Part shown: piece after piece, positions 1 through 7,343 of the stretch | Layout: each line of letters opens with the position of its first letter | How positions within the stretch are numbered: the first letter of the stretch is position 1 | Assembly: GCA_947484105.1 (NCBI GenBank) | Contig: CANKON010000042.1 | Location: 1 to 8,978 of the forward strand | Direction: 5' to 3' | Source: Methylococcaceae bacterium | GTDB lineage: Bacteria; Pseudomonadota; Gammaproteobacteria; Methylococcales; Methylomonadaceae | DNA length: 8,978 bases | Position numbers and translations under genes: made by a program | The notes under the pieces: model-generated | Told to the model about the DNA's origin: nothing | Databases searched by the model: none | What the model saw: only the letters and a program-made list of their open reading frames with translations

Positions 1-297
1 CGTACGTTGGCACTTTTACAAGAAAAAGGCGTTGCAGTTTCAATTATCGAATACTTGAAAACGCCTTTGACTGTTGTGGAACTTGAGGCTATCGCACAAA
101 AACTGGGTTTAGAACCGCGTGAATTCATGCGGCATGGCGAATCGGAATATCAAAATGTTTCCGATGAAAGTTTGACGCGCCAAGCATTGCTTGAAGCGAT
201 TGTGAAATATCCCAATTTGCTAGAACGCCCGATTGCGGTCACAGACACGAAAGCTGCAATCGGTCGCCCTCCCGAAAATGTGTTGGCATTACTGTGA
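1..297 (+). CDS. arsC: ArsC/YfgD-family reductase, 5'-truncated by the window edge
   Basis: The frame is open from base 1 and ends at TGA 295–297. The first visible residues, RTLALL, correspond to the segment just after the CxxS active-site loop (NPRCSKSR) of the family. Roughly 15 N-terminal residues, including the catalytic cysteine, therefore lie upstream of the window. The visible part keeps the family hallmarks: EYLKTP, an FMRHGE arginine, ERPI and GRPPE. The last three supply the three arginines that bind the oxyanion in ArsC. Family knowledge: thioredoxin-fold, glutaredoxin-dependent arsenate reductases. The closest type is the chromosomal YfgD branch, found next to hda in E. coli, and arsenate may not be its real substrate. 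No ars operon partner (arsR, arsB) is visible, which favours the housekeeping YfgD type. The TTG at 7 is internal and not the true start. The stop overlaps the next gene's GTG start. Confidence 0.88.
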   Translation, partial: RTLALLQEKGVAVSIIEYLKTPLTVVELEAIAQKLGLEPREFMRHGESEYQNVSDESLTRQALLEAIVKYPNLLERPIAVTDTKAAIGRPPENVLALL

Positions 298-641
298 AAA
301 CGCAGCATTTCTATTGGCTGGCACTTAGCGCATTTTTTGGGCTATTCGGTTTGTTAATGCTTTGGCAAACCGTTTTAGCTCCTTCAACAAAATTTCCCGT
401 CGTACTACTTTTATTACTTAACATCACACCGTTATTGATTCCAATGCGTGGAATGTTAAATGGCGACAAAAAAAGTTGCTCCTGGATGGCATACATCAGT
501 TTATTTTATTTAATTCATGGTGCCGTTGAATGTTACGCCAACGTTGATGAACGTTGGCTGGCGGCATTGGAAGTATTTTTAAGCCTACAACTCTTTTTTG
601 GTTCAGCATTCTATGTCCGCTCACTCAGTAGCCAAGCCTGA
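294..641 (+). CDS. DUF2069 family four-helix inner-membrane protein
   Basis: This is a 115-residue protein of unknown function, recognised as the DUF2069 membrane protein that often lies between arsC/wrbA-type genes and hda in gammaproteobacteria. Four hydrophobic stretches at about residues 6–28, 34–52, 64–80 and 88–108 predict four membrane helices joined by short loops, with no signal peptide cleavage site. The start is GTG at 294, which overlaps the upstream stop in a GTGA arrangement. No Shine–Dalgarno sequence is visible, so translation probably depends on coupling to the gene before it. The 3' end overlaps the ATG of hda by 29 bases, tying the three genes into one transcript. Family and membrane topology are fairly secure. 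The biochemical role is not known, and the link to replication control is by position only. Confidence 0.85.
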   Translation: MKTQHFYWLALSAFFGLFGLLMLWQTVLAPSTKFPVVLLLLLNITPLLIPMRGMLNGDKKSCSWMAYISLFYLIHGAVECYANVDERWLAALEVFLSLQLFFGSAFYVRSLSSQA

Positions 642-1335
642 ACAATATCCGCTCCATTTTGAATTTAGAGCCAATCAAACCTTTGATGATTTTTTCGCAG
701 GGGCAAATCAGCCTATTCTTGAAGATTTGAAACAATGTGTTTTGGGTTACGGTGAACAGCAAATTTTTGTATGGGCGAGATCAGGGCAAGGCAAAAGCCA
801 CCTTTTACAATCCTGCTGTCATTACGCGCAAGAGCATGAGTATTCATCATTCTATTTTGATTTGTCACGTCATAGCTTGCACAAATCCGCTATTTTTCTA
901 GGTTTGGATGATTACGAAGTGGTTTGTGTTGATAATGTTGATTCAATTATTGGACAAGTAAAATGGGAACAAGCATTAGCGGCGTTTATGCAACGCCATT
1001 ATGAACGTGGGCATCGTTTAATTTTATCGGCGACAAATTTGCCAAATCACATGACCATTAAAACGTCAAATGTAAAAGCAAATTTAAGCTGGGGTTTGAT
1101 GGTTCAACTGAAAACACTGGTGGACACATACAGTATTGATGCGTTAATTTTTAAAGCCGATGCGATGGGGCTTGAAATTTCGCCACAAGTCGGACGCTTT
1201 TTAATGATTCAGCATCAAACCGAATTGGATGGTTTGTGGTACTTATTAGAAAGACTGGATCGTGCTTCATTATCTGCAAAACGAAAACTCACCATTCCAT
1301 TCTTAAAACAATTACTGCTTAATGCTCAAAATTAA
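613..1335 (+). CDS. hda: Hda, DnaA-homologous regulator of replication initiation
   Basis: This 240-residue protein is similar in length to E. coli Hda (about 233). In E. coli, Hda bound to the DNA-loaded beta clamp stimulates ATP hydrolysis by DnaA (RIDA) and so prevents re-initiation. Visible features are a clamp-binding motif QYPLHF (residues 11–16), Walker A SGQGKS (57–62), Walker B VVCVDNVD (103–110), a sensor 1 region RLILSATN (135–142) and the C-terminal family signature DRASLSAKRKLTIPF (about 216–230). Oddity: the box VII segment that reads SRLDWG in E. coli Hda and SRFGWG in DnaA reads ANLSWG here, so the arginine finger position is Asn157. The sensor 2 position appears to be Asp206. 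I chose ATG 613 over the upstream in-frame TTG 598 because it leaves the usual short N-terminus. It overlaps the DUF2069 gene by 29 bases and has no clear ribosome binding site. Identity is secure; full RIDA activity is uncertain. Confidence 0.93.
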   Translation: MSAHSVAKPEQYPLHFEFRANQTFDDFFAGANQPILEDLKQCVLGYGEQQIFVWARSGQGKSHLLQSCCHYAQEHEYSSFYFDLSRHSLHKSAIFLGLDDYEVVCVDNVDSIIGQVKWEQALAAFMQRHYERGHRLILSATNLPNHMTIKTSNVKANLSWGLMVQLKTLVDTYSIDALIFKADAMGLEISPQVGRFLMIQHQTELDGLWYLLERLDRASLSAKRKLTIPFLKQLLLNAQN

Positions 1336-1366
1336 CCTCGTTGATACGATTTGTATCAACGAGGTT
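1334..1366. terminator. Bidirectional rho-independent terminator between hda and edd
   Basis: A perfect 14-bp inverted repeat, AACCTCGTTGATAC and its complement, is separated by the 5-base loop GATTT. On the plus strand it is followed by TCTTCGTTTT. On the minus strand it is followed by AATTTTGAG. It begins within the hda stop codon and lies just outside the edd stop codon, so one hairpin can end both convergent transcripts. Confidence 0.88.
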
Positions 1367-1374
1367 TCTTCGTT

Positions 1375-3195
1375 TTAATCCACAATAAACAGATTTGATG
1401 CGCCTGTTTCAGCGGATGATGCACCTAAACGGAAATGCCCAAACATTTCACGACCCATTCCCATGTGATGATTATGTGCGGTGTTTGGTGCTGGCACTCT
1501 CGCGTTAAATTCTTCATCATTCATCAACACGTTAATGTCGCCCGTTTGTAAATTCAACGAAATAATGTCGCCATTGTGAACTTTTGCCAACGGTCCACCG
1601 ACTTCACATTCAGGGCATAAATGAATAACGGATGGCACTTTACCCGATGCGCCTGACATTCTTCCATCAGTGACTAACGCTACTTTAAAACCTTTGTCTT
1701 GCAATACACCCATTGGCGGTGTGAGTTTGTGTAATTCAGGCATTCCGTTTGCTCTTGGACCTTGGAAACGAATAACGGCAACAAAATCTTTTTCCAATTC
1801 CCCCCGTCTAAATGCCGCCAAAAAATCTTCCTGATCATCAAACACGACAGCAGGAGCTTCGACAATTAAATGTTCTGGATCCAGTGCAGACAATTTCGAC
1901 ACTCCACGCCCTAAATTGCCTTTCATTACATGTAAACCACCACTTTCTGCGAAAGGTTTTGAAACCGTACTTATCACACTTAAATCTAAGGGTTCAGCAG
2001 GTGCAGCTTCCCACACCAATTTGTCATCACGCAACTTGGGTTCTTGGCAATAACTTGCCATACCGCGACGATTTGCAACTGCAATCGTATCTTCGTGCAT
2101 TAAGCCGTTATTTAATAATTGCGAAATAATGACACCCATACCGCCTGCTGCATGGAAATGATTCACGTCCGCTGACCCATTTGGATATACCTTTGCGAGC
2201 AACGGAATGACTTTTGACAAACGATCAAAATCATCCCAGTTCAAGTTAATTCCCGCCGCACGAGCAATCGCGACTAAGTGCATTGTATGATTAGTCGAGC
2301 CGCCTGTTGCCAGTAAACCAATGACAGCATTCACAATCGCTTTTTCATCCACAACATACGCCAACGGACGATAATCATTGCCTAAATCAGTGAATTTCAA
2401 AATTTGACGCGCGGCTTCTTTAGTTAATTCGTCACGCAAGGGCGTATTCGGATTGACAAACGAACTGCATGGCAAGTGCAAGCCGAGCATTTCCATCATC
2501 ATTTGATTGGTATTCGCCGTGCCATAAAATGTACACGTTCCCGCGCTGTGATACGACGCAGCTTCAGCAGCCAATAATTCTTCGCGACCAATCTCACCCA
2601 ACGCATATCGTTGACGAGCTTGGGCTTTTTCTTTATTACTAATGCCACTTGGCATCGGACCTGCTGGAACAAAAATCGCGGGTAAATGCCCAAAACTCAA
2701 CGCGCCGATTAACAAACCAGGCACAATTTTGTCACACACGCCTAAATACAAACCGCCGTCGAACATATTGTGGCTCATACCGATTGCTGTCGTCATCGCA
2801 ATTAAATCGCGGCTGAAAAGCGATAATTCCATGCCCGCTTGACCTTGCGTAATTCCGTCACACATCGCAGGAACACCACACGCCACTTGTGCCACACCAC
2901 CTGCTTCATGAATCGCAGCTTTGATTAAATCGGGGTAATCTTTGTAAGGCTGATGCGCCGAAAGCATATCATTATAAGACGTGACGATAGCAATGTTAGG
3001 TTTACTGTCCGCCGTCAAATCCGCTTTGTCTTCAGCATCACACGCCGCAAAACCGTGTGCCAAATTCGCACACCCCATACCGACACGCTGTGGTTTTTTC
3101 TTTGTGTAAGTATCAACGTGTTTCAAATACGCCGAACGGGTAGTATGACTACGCTCAATAATCTCATTAGTAACGCTTTGAATAATCGGATTCAT
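1375..3195 (-). CDS. edd: Phosphogluconate dehydratase (6-phosphogluconate dehydratase)
   Basis: Edd converts 6-phosphogluconate to 2-keto-3-deoxy-6-phosphogluconate in the cytoplasm, the committed step of the Entner–Doudoroff pathway. The 606 residues match the family's usual length (about 603 in E. coli), and the ILVD/EDD fold is recognisable throughout. Cys154 (GVCDKIVPG) and Cys221 ([13 protein letters not shown]) fall at the iron–sulfur ligand positions of the family. [12 protein letters not shown] (about 107–118) and [13 protein letters not shown] near the C-terminus are conserved active-site segments that also occur in dihydroxy-acid dehydratase. The overall sequence is of the Edd type rather than IlvD. 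The start is ATG at 3195, preceded by AAGGA at 3207–3203 with 7 bases between. It is transcribed alone, convergent with hda and divergent from trkA. No zwf, pgl, eda or hexR lies in the window. Confidence 0.96.
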   Translation of the reverse strand: MNPIIQSVTNEIIERSHTTRSAYLKHVDTYTKKKPQRVGMGCANLAHGFAACDAEDKADLTADSKPNIAIVTSYNDMLSAHQPYKDYPDLIKAAIHEAGGVAQVACGVPAMCDGITQGQAGMELSLFSRDLIAMTTAIGMSHNMFDGGLYLGVCDKIVPGLLIGALSFGHLPAIFVPAGPMPSGISNKEKAQARQRYALGEIGREELLAAEAASYHSAGTCTFYGTANTNQMMMEMLGLHLPCSSFVNPNTPLRDELTKEAARQILKFTDLGNDYRPLAYVVDEKAIVNAVIGLLATGGSTNHTMHLVAIARAAGINLNWDDFDRLSKVIPLLAKVYPNGSADVNHFHAAGGMGVIISQLLNNGLMHEDTIAVANRRGMASYCQEPKLRDDKLVWEAAPAEPLDLSVISTVSKPFAESGGLHVMKGNLGRGVSKLSALDPEHLIVEAPAVVFDDQEDFLAAFRRGELEKDFVAVIRFQGPRANGMPELHKLTPPMGVLQDKGFKVALVTDGRMSGASGKVPSVIHLCPECEVGGPLAKVHNGDIISLNLQTGDINVLMNDEEFNARVPAPNTAHNHHMGMGREMFGHFRLGASSAETGASNLFIVD

Positions 3196-3245
3196 ACCTT
3201 TTTCCTTATTGTTTATAGTTATTAGATTAGTTGTCAGATGAGTTG

Positions 3246-3251
3246 ATTATA
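3246..3251 (-). promoter_or_regulatory. edd: Candidate -10 element of the edd promoter
   Basis: Read on the minus strand this is a perfect TATAAT, about 50 bases upstream of the edd start codon. No good -35 hexamer lies 16–18 bases further upstream (the hexamer there is AGCGAT), so the call rests on the -10 alone. It may need an activator, or may be a chance match in AT-rich DNA. The adjacent plus-strand ATTACAA at 3251–3257 resembles one half of a HexR-type palindrome. Confidence 0.33.
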
Positions 3252-3352
3252 TTACAAAGAAAACCAAAATCGCTTAAAACTTAGCCCGTGCCTAAAACTA
3301 GAAACTTCGGTAAAATTCGTGCCTTTAATTCCCAACTATAGTTTAAGCCTCA

Positions 3353-4720
3353 ATGAAAATAGTAATTTTAGGAGCAGGTGTCACAGGCGCATCTGTGGCT
3401 GAAGCATTGGCAAGTGAAGAAAATGATATTGTTGTCATTGATTTTCGGGCTGATTTACTCGAAGCTCTTAAAGAGCGTTTTGATATTGCCACCGTCACGG
3501 GAAATGCCGCGCATCCAAGCGTCTTAGAGCAAGCGGGAATTAGCAATACCGACATGGTGATTGCGGTTACAGACAGGGATGAAACCAATATGTTGGCGTG
3601 TTTAATCATTAACGCCCTCTACTCAAAACCAAAAACAATTGCCCGTGTTAGAGCAATTGATTATCTAAAACATCCGCGCCTTTTCAGTCAAAAAGGTATT
3701 CCTGTTGATGTTGTGATTAGTCCCGAACAAATTGTAATGAATGCCATTCGCAATCTCATTGAATTCCCAGGTGTATTACAAGTTTCAGAATTTGCAAATG
3801 GTTTGGTGCGTTTATTTTCTGTCAAAGTGGTCGGAAACGGAATCTTAACGGGTAAAAAAATTAAAACTATTAAGGAGCGTTTGATCAATGGAAAAACGCG
3901 CGTTGTGGCTATTTTTAGAAATGGTGAGCCGCTTTATGTGAACGGTGATGCCACGATTGAAACAGGAGATGAAGTTTTTTTCGTTGCACCACGCGAAGAA
4001 GTGCGTCGTGTTTTAGACGAATTAGGCAAATTAGAAGCCCCTATTAAACGCATTATTATTGCGGGAGGCGGTCATGTTGGAAAACGTTTGGCATTAGCAT
4101 TAGAAAAAAAACATCAAGTCAAAATCATCGAACGCGATCCCAAACGTGCAAAAAAAATCGCGAATGATTTAGATAAAACGGTTGTGCTATTAGGTGATTG
4201 TGCGGATGAAAAACTCTTACTCGATGAATCCATTGAAGATACCGATTTATTTTGTGCGATTACAGATAACGACGGCGTAAACATTATTTCCGCGTCACTA
4301 GCAAAAAGTTTAGGCGCACGAAAAACCATTTGTTTACTTAATCACACTTCGTACACAAAATTATTGCCTGGTACAAGCATTGATGCGGTCGTTTTGCCAA
4401 ATCAAGAAACACTAGGTAGTATTTTAAAACACGTTCGCAAAGGTGATGTGGCTGAAGTGAGTTCGCTTTGCGGCGGGACGGCGGAAGCCATTGAAGCAGT
4501 TGCACATCACACGGGCGAAGACGATTCTGTGGTTGGCAAACGTGTCGATTCCATTAAATTCCCTGACGGCATCGTAATGGGCGCGTTGATTCGTGAAAAT
4601 GTCGTGATTTGTATTCATCATGATACGGTTTTCAAAGAAGATGACCATGTCATTATGTTTGCGATGGATAAAAAATTGATTACATATATTGAAAAATCGT
4701 TTCAACCAATTAAAAACTAA
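3353..4720 (+). CDS. trkA: TrkA, peripheral NAD-binding subunit of the Trk potassium transporter
   Basis: TrkA is a cytoplasmic regulatory protein that binds NAD(H) or ATP/ADP and gates the TrkH channel. The 455 residues match full-length gammaproteobacterial TrkA (458 in E. coli), which is a tandem of two RCK modules. The first Rossmann motif, GAGVTG (7–12), is followed by an acidic residue at the end of strand 2 (Asp30). The second motif, GGGHVG (238–243), is followed by Glu260. Each is followed by a TrkA_C-type region; the second, at about residues 370–455, contains VVGKRVDSIKFPDG. The start at ATG 3353 places the Rossmann motif at the very N-terminus, as expected, but I see no clear Shine–Dalgarno sequence. 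trkH follows after 9 bases, so the two are one operon. The usual neighbour rsmB/fmt is absent here; edd lies divergently upstream. Confidence 0.96.
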   Translation: MKIVILGAGVTGASVAEALASEENDIVVIDFRADLLEALKERFDIATVTGNAAHPSVLEQAGISNTDMVIAVTDRDETNMLACLIINALYSKPKTIARVRAIDYLKHPRLFSQKGIPVDVVISPEQIVMNAIRNLIEFPGVLQVSEFANGLVRLFSVKVVGNGILTGKKIKTIKERLINGKTRVVAIFRNGEPLYVNGDATIETGDEVFFVAPREEVRRVLDELGKLEAPIKRIIIAGGGHVGKRLALALEKKHQVKIIERDPKRAKKIANDLDKTVVLLGDCADEKLLLDESIEDTDLFCAITDNDGVNIISASLAKSLGARKTICLLNHTSYTKLLPGTSIDAVVLPNQETLGSILKHVRKGDVAEVSSLCGGTAEAIEAVAHHTGEDDSVVGKRVDSIKFPDGIVMGALIRENVVICIHHDTVFKEDDHVIMFAMDKKLITYIEKSFQPIKN

Positions 4721-4729
4721 GGTGGTTTG

Positions 4730-6187
4730 ATGCGCTCAATTTTTACACTGATTCATGTTCTGGGTCTTGTTACGATGGGATTTAGTGGGTTGATGGCAAC
4801 GTGTTTTCTCACGTCCTATTTCAATCAAGATGGTGTTACCCAGGCATTTTTAGACGCAATGTTAATTTCTTTTTGTGTCGGTGCGTTAATGTTTTTACCC
4901 ACGTTAAAAATCCCCAAAAAATTGTCCCGCCAAGCAGGATTTTTATTAGTCGCCATGACATGGTCGCTCAGTCCAATGATTTGTACCTTGCCGTTGTTAT
5001 TAGCCTTACCGAATATGACGCTTGTTGATGCGTATTTTGAAACCATGTCAGGACTAACAACGACGGGAGCCACTGTAATGAGTGGTTTAGATACCCTTCC
5101 TATGTCGCTGAATTTGTGGCGAAGCGAGTTAAATTGGATTGCGGGAATGGGAATTATTATTTTCGCAGTGGCAATTTTACCGATGTTAGGTATTGGGGGA
5201 ATGCAACTTTACAAAGCAGAAACACCAGGTTCGGTTAAAGAATCCGAATTGCCACCACGCATCGCTCAAACAGCAAAGGCGTTGTGGTTTGTTTATGCAG
5301 GTATTACTGTGGCGTGCATTTTATCTCTCAAAGTCGCGGGAATGGGCTGGTTTGATGCAGTTTGTCATGCCTTTTCAGCGATGAGCTTAGGTGGAATGTC
5401 AACGCATGATAACAGTGTTGGTTTTTTTGATTCTGTTCCCATCGAAATTGTTTTAACTGTTTTTCAACTAATCGCTGCGATTAACTTTGCGACCCATTTT
5501 GTGGCGTTACGCAAACAATCGTTAAAACCGTATTTCGAGGATATGGAAGCACGCGGTTTTCTGATTTTGGTGCTGAGTAGTTGTGTTTTGGCAGCAAGTG
5601 TTTTGCAATACGAAGGGACATATCCTGACTTTTGGACAGCTTTGCGTCACGCATCATTTAACTTAGTGACAATTGCTACCGATTCGGGATTTGCGACTCA
5701 AGATTTTAATCAATGGCCCATTTTTGTTCCGATTTGGATGTTATTTCTGAGCTGTTTGTCTGCTTCATCGGGATCGACAGGTGGTGGTATTCGGATGATT
5801 CGTACCATTATCTTGATTAAACAAGCACGACTTGAAATGTTTAAATTCATTCATCCCTTTGCTATTCGCCCCATGAAAATTGGCGATACGGTCATCAGCA
5901 ATAACATTATTACTTCAGTGATGGGTTTTATTTTCCTGTATTTTATTTGCATTGTAATTTTAATTTTTGCTTTATTACTCACAGGATTAGATTTTTTAAC
6001 ATCTTTTTCGGCAATTATTGCTTGTTTTAACAACGCTGGACCAGGTTTAAATCTGGTTGGACCTGCGACAAATTACTCCGTTTTAAAAGACGTACAGACT
6101 ATGATTTGCACATTTGCAATGTTACTCGGACGAGTTCAAATTTTCTCAATTGTCATTTTATTTATTCCTGAATTTTGGCGTAAATAG
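4730..6187 (+). CDS. trkH: TrkH, potassium-translocating membrane subunit
   Basis: This is an integral inner-membrane protein that conducts potassium, built from four M1–P–M2 repeats plus extra N-terminal helices. The 485 residues compare with 483 in E. coli TrkH. The four selectivity-filter segments are visible: TTTGA (110–114), LGGMS (220–224), TDSGF (317–321) and NNAGPG (434–439). The glycine-rich intramembrane gate loop SSGSTGGGIR (346–355) and the C-terminal ending ILFIPEFWRK also match. Relative to E. coli, filter 2 has Met for Phe and filter 3 has Asp-Ser before the glycine; the structural glycines are all kept. The start is ATG at 4730, with the ribosome binding site AAGGTGG at 4719–4725 overlapping the trkA stop codon. 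A TTG immediately before the ATG is not needed. Translational coupling to trkA is likely. No convincing terminator follows. Confidence 0.96.
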   Translation: MRSIFTLIHVLGLVTMGFSGLMATCFLTSYFNQDGVTQAFLDAMLISFCVGALMFLPTLKIPKKLSRQAGFLLVAMTWSLSPMICTLPLLLALPNMTLVDAYFETMSGLTTTGATVMSGLDTLPMSLNLWRSELNWIAGMGIIIFAVAILPMLGIGGMQLYKAETPGSVKESELPPRIAQTAKALWFVYAGITVACILSLKVAGMGWFDAVCHAFSAMSLGGMSTHDNSVGFFDSVPIEIVLTVFQLIAAINFATHFVALRKQSLKPYFEDMEARGFLILVLSSCVLAASVLQYEGTYPDFWTALRHASFNLVTIATDSGFATQDFNQWPIFVPIWMLFLSCLSASSGSTGGGIRMIRTIILIKQARLEMFKFIHPFAIRPMKIGDTVISNNIITSVMGFIFLYFICIVILIFALLLTGLDFLTSFSAIIACFNNAGPGLNLVGPATNYSVLKDVQTMICTFAMLLGRVQIFSIVILFIPEFWRK

Positions 6188-6297
6188 AATTTTAAAATTT
6201 CTGAATAATCATAAAAATCTCAGACTGATGATTTAGTCATGACATTGAAAAGTTTTAAAGTACGAGGTGTTAATCAATGATAAACAGAATCAACAGG

Positions 6298-6327
6298 TTG
6301 TTATGTCACATAATCCTAGTCTATAAT
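6298..6327 (+). promoter_or_regulatory. Sigma70-type promoter of the rplM–rpsI operon
   Basis: The -35 TTGTTA (6298–6303) and a perfect -10 TATAAT (6322–6327) are separated by 18 bases. Transcription would start near 6334, giving a leader of about 80 bases before rplM. The position, just upstream of a ribosomal protein operon and after trkH, is what one expects. Confidence 0.65.
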
Positions 6328-6374
6328 AGCTGCATAAGAATCGGCTGAAAAGTTGGTGATTTACTTGAATTTTC

Positions 6375-6395
6375 GCTCTCATTATTGAGCTTTTT
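6375..6395 (+). promoter_or_regulatory. Small hairpin with T-tract in the rplM leader
   Basis: GCTC (6375–6378) and GAGC (6387–6390) can pair around an 8-base loop and are directly followed by TTTTT. It ends 17 bases before the rplM start. The stem is only 4 bp, so it is a weak terminator at best. In E. coli the rplM–rpsI operon is under autogenous control by L13, acting in the leader. Whether this element takes part in such control here is only a suggestion. Confidence 0.25.
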
Positions 6396-6412
6396 GATAG
6401 AAATAAATAACA

Positions 6413-6853
6413 ATGAAAACATTTAGCGCAAAACCCGCAGAAGTAAAACGCGATTGGTATGTGGTTGATGCAGAAGGTAAAACATTAGGTCGCCTCGCAT
6501 CAGAAATCGCACTTCGCCTTCGTGGCAAACACAAACCTGAATACACGCCTCACGTTGACACGGGTGATTACATCATCGTTGTAAATGCTGAAAAAATCGG
6601 TGTAACAGGCAATAAAGAAAAAAATAAACTTTACCAACATCACACAGGTTACGTTGGTAACTTGAAAACAACAACGTTGGGTAAATTAAGAAAAACATTC
6701 CCAGATCGTATTTTGACGACTGCCGTTAAAGGTATGTTACCGAACAACCCATTGGGTCGTGCGATGTTTAAAAAGTTGAAAGTGTATGCGGGTGCAGAAC
6801 ACGATCATCAAGCACAACAACCTAAAGTTTTAGAATTATTTGTGAGTAAATAA
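6413..6853 (+). CDS. rplM: 50S ribosomal protein L13
   Basis: L13 binds 23S rRNA early in assembly of the large ribosomal subunit. The 146 residues are slightly longer than E. coli L13 (142). The start [20 protein letters not shown], the TLGRLAS segment (24–30), the [19 protein letters not shown] core and the family signature [18 protein letters not shown] (105–122) with KVYAGAEH after it are all intact. The extra length appears to be at the C-terminus. The ATG at 6413 has no obvious Shine–Dalgarno sequence in the AT-rich leader, which is common for genes whose translation relies on an unstructured start region or an autoregulated leader. It is followed after 2 bases by rpsI, and the pair forms the standard two-gene operon. 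Confidence 0.98.
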   Translation: MKTFSAKPAEVKRDWYVVDAEGKTLGRLASEIALRLRGKHKPEYTPHVDTGDYIIVVNAEKIGVTGNKEKNKLYQHHTGYVGNLKTTTLGKLRKTFPDRILTTAVKGMLPNNPLGRAMFKKLKVYAGAEHDHQAQQPKVLELFVSK

Positions 6854-6855
6854 AC

Positions 6856-7248
6856 ATGGCTGCAACTCAATACTATGGTACAGGTCGTCGTAAAAGTGCA
6901 ACTGCTCGCGTTTATGCAGTGGCAGGAACAGGTAAATTTACTGTTAACCATAAAGAATTAGACGTTTATTTTGGTCGTAAAACTGACCAAATGGTTTCAA
7001 CACAACCGCTTGAATTGCTTGAATTAGCAGGTAAATTCGATGTTAATGTTTTCGTAAAAGGCAGCGGTCCTTCTGGTCAAGCTGGTGCGATTCGTCATGG
7101 TTTGACACGCGCATTGATGGTTTATGACGAAACATTGCGTCCTGAATTAAGAAAAGCGGGTTTTGTAACCCGTGATTCACGTGAAGTTGAACGTAAAAAA
7201 ATCGGCTTACACAAAGCGAGAAAACGCCCACAATACTCAAAACGTTAA
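6856..7248 (+). CDS. rpsI: 30S ribosomal protein S9
   Basis: S9 is part of the head of the small ribosomal subunit. Its basic C-terminal tail reaches toward the peptidyl-tRNA anticodon stem. The 130 residues equal the E. coli length. The family signature [19 protein letters not shown] is at 69–87, the N-terminal [15 protein letters not shown] at 6–20, and the tail ends in KRPQYSKR as in most bacteria. It starts 2 bases after the rplM stop, so translation is very likely coupled. The operon ends with the strong terminator at 7283–7313. Confidence 0.98.
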   Translation: MAATQYYGTGRRKSATARVYAVAGTGKFTVNHKELDVYFGRKTDQMVSTQPLELLELAGKFDVNVFVKGSGPSGQAGAIRHGLTRALMVYDETLRPELRKAGFVTRDSREVERKKIGLHKARKRPQYSKR

Positions 7249-7254
7249 TTCTCG

Positions 7255-7278
7255 ACCTTTGGTGCTTTGCATCAAGGT
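7255..7278 (+). repeat. Imperfect hairpin between rpsI and its terminator
   Basis: ACCTT(T)GGTGC pairs with GCATCAAGGT around a TTT loop, with one bulged T and one G·U pair. It has no T-tract of its own. It may protect the 3' end of the mRNA or be a processing site. Its function is not shown by the sequence. Confidence 0.4.
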
Positions 7279-7282
7279 GTAC

Positions 7283-7313
7283 AAAAGGGCTGCATTTATG
7301 TAGCCCTTTTTTT
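7283..7313 (+). terminator. Rho-independent terminator of the rplM–rpsI operon
   Basis: A 12-bp stem (AAAAGGGCTGCA with TGTAGCCCTTTT, one G·U pair) closes a 4-base TTTA loop and runs straight into a T-tract of seven T (7307–7313). GC-rich stem plus T-run is the canonical form. It lies 35 bases after the rpsI stop codon and separates the ribosomal operon from the glycosyltransferase gene. Confidence 0.93.
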
Positions 7314-7343
7314 ATGGTTCAATTCTAAAGACTTGAGGTTCTT

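Noticed and set aside
1..297. Arsenic resistance operon
   Set aside because: Only a YfgD-type ArsC protein is present, in its usual place near hda; no arsR, arsB or acr3 gene is in the window.
598..612. TTG start for Hda, five codons upstream
   Set aside because: It lengthens the overlap with the DUF2069 gene and adds residues before an already sufficient N-terminus; ATG 613 is the simpler start.
3311..3342. Possible trkA promoter elements TAAAAT (3311–3316) and TATAGT (3337–3342)
   Set aside because: Neither has a recognisable -35 at the right distance, and the second would leave a leader of only a few bases. They are too weak to list in AT-rich DNA.
4727..4729. TTG start for TrkH
   Set aside because: It directly precedes an ATG at 4730, which has adequate spacing from AAGGTGG and matches the usual TrkH N-terminus.
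6189..6200. AATTTTAAAATT palindrome after trkH
   Set aside because: It is a purely AT repeat without a loop or T-tract, likely a by-product of base composition.
6220..6242. Hairpin after trkH that might be a terminator
   Set aside because: The stem is 7 bp with a bulge, the loop is 8 bases and no T-run follows. It does not meet the criteria for a rho-independent terminator.
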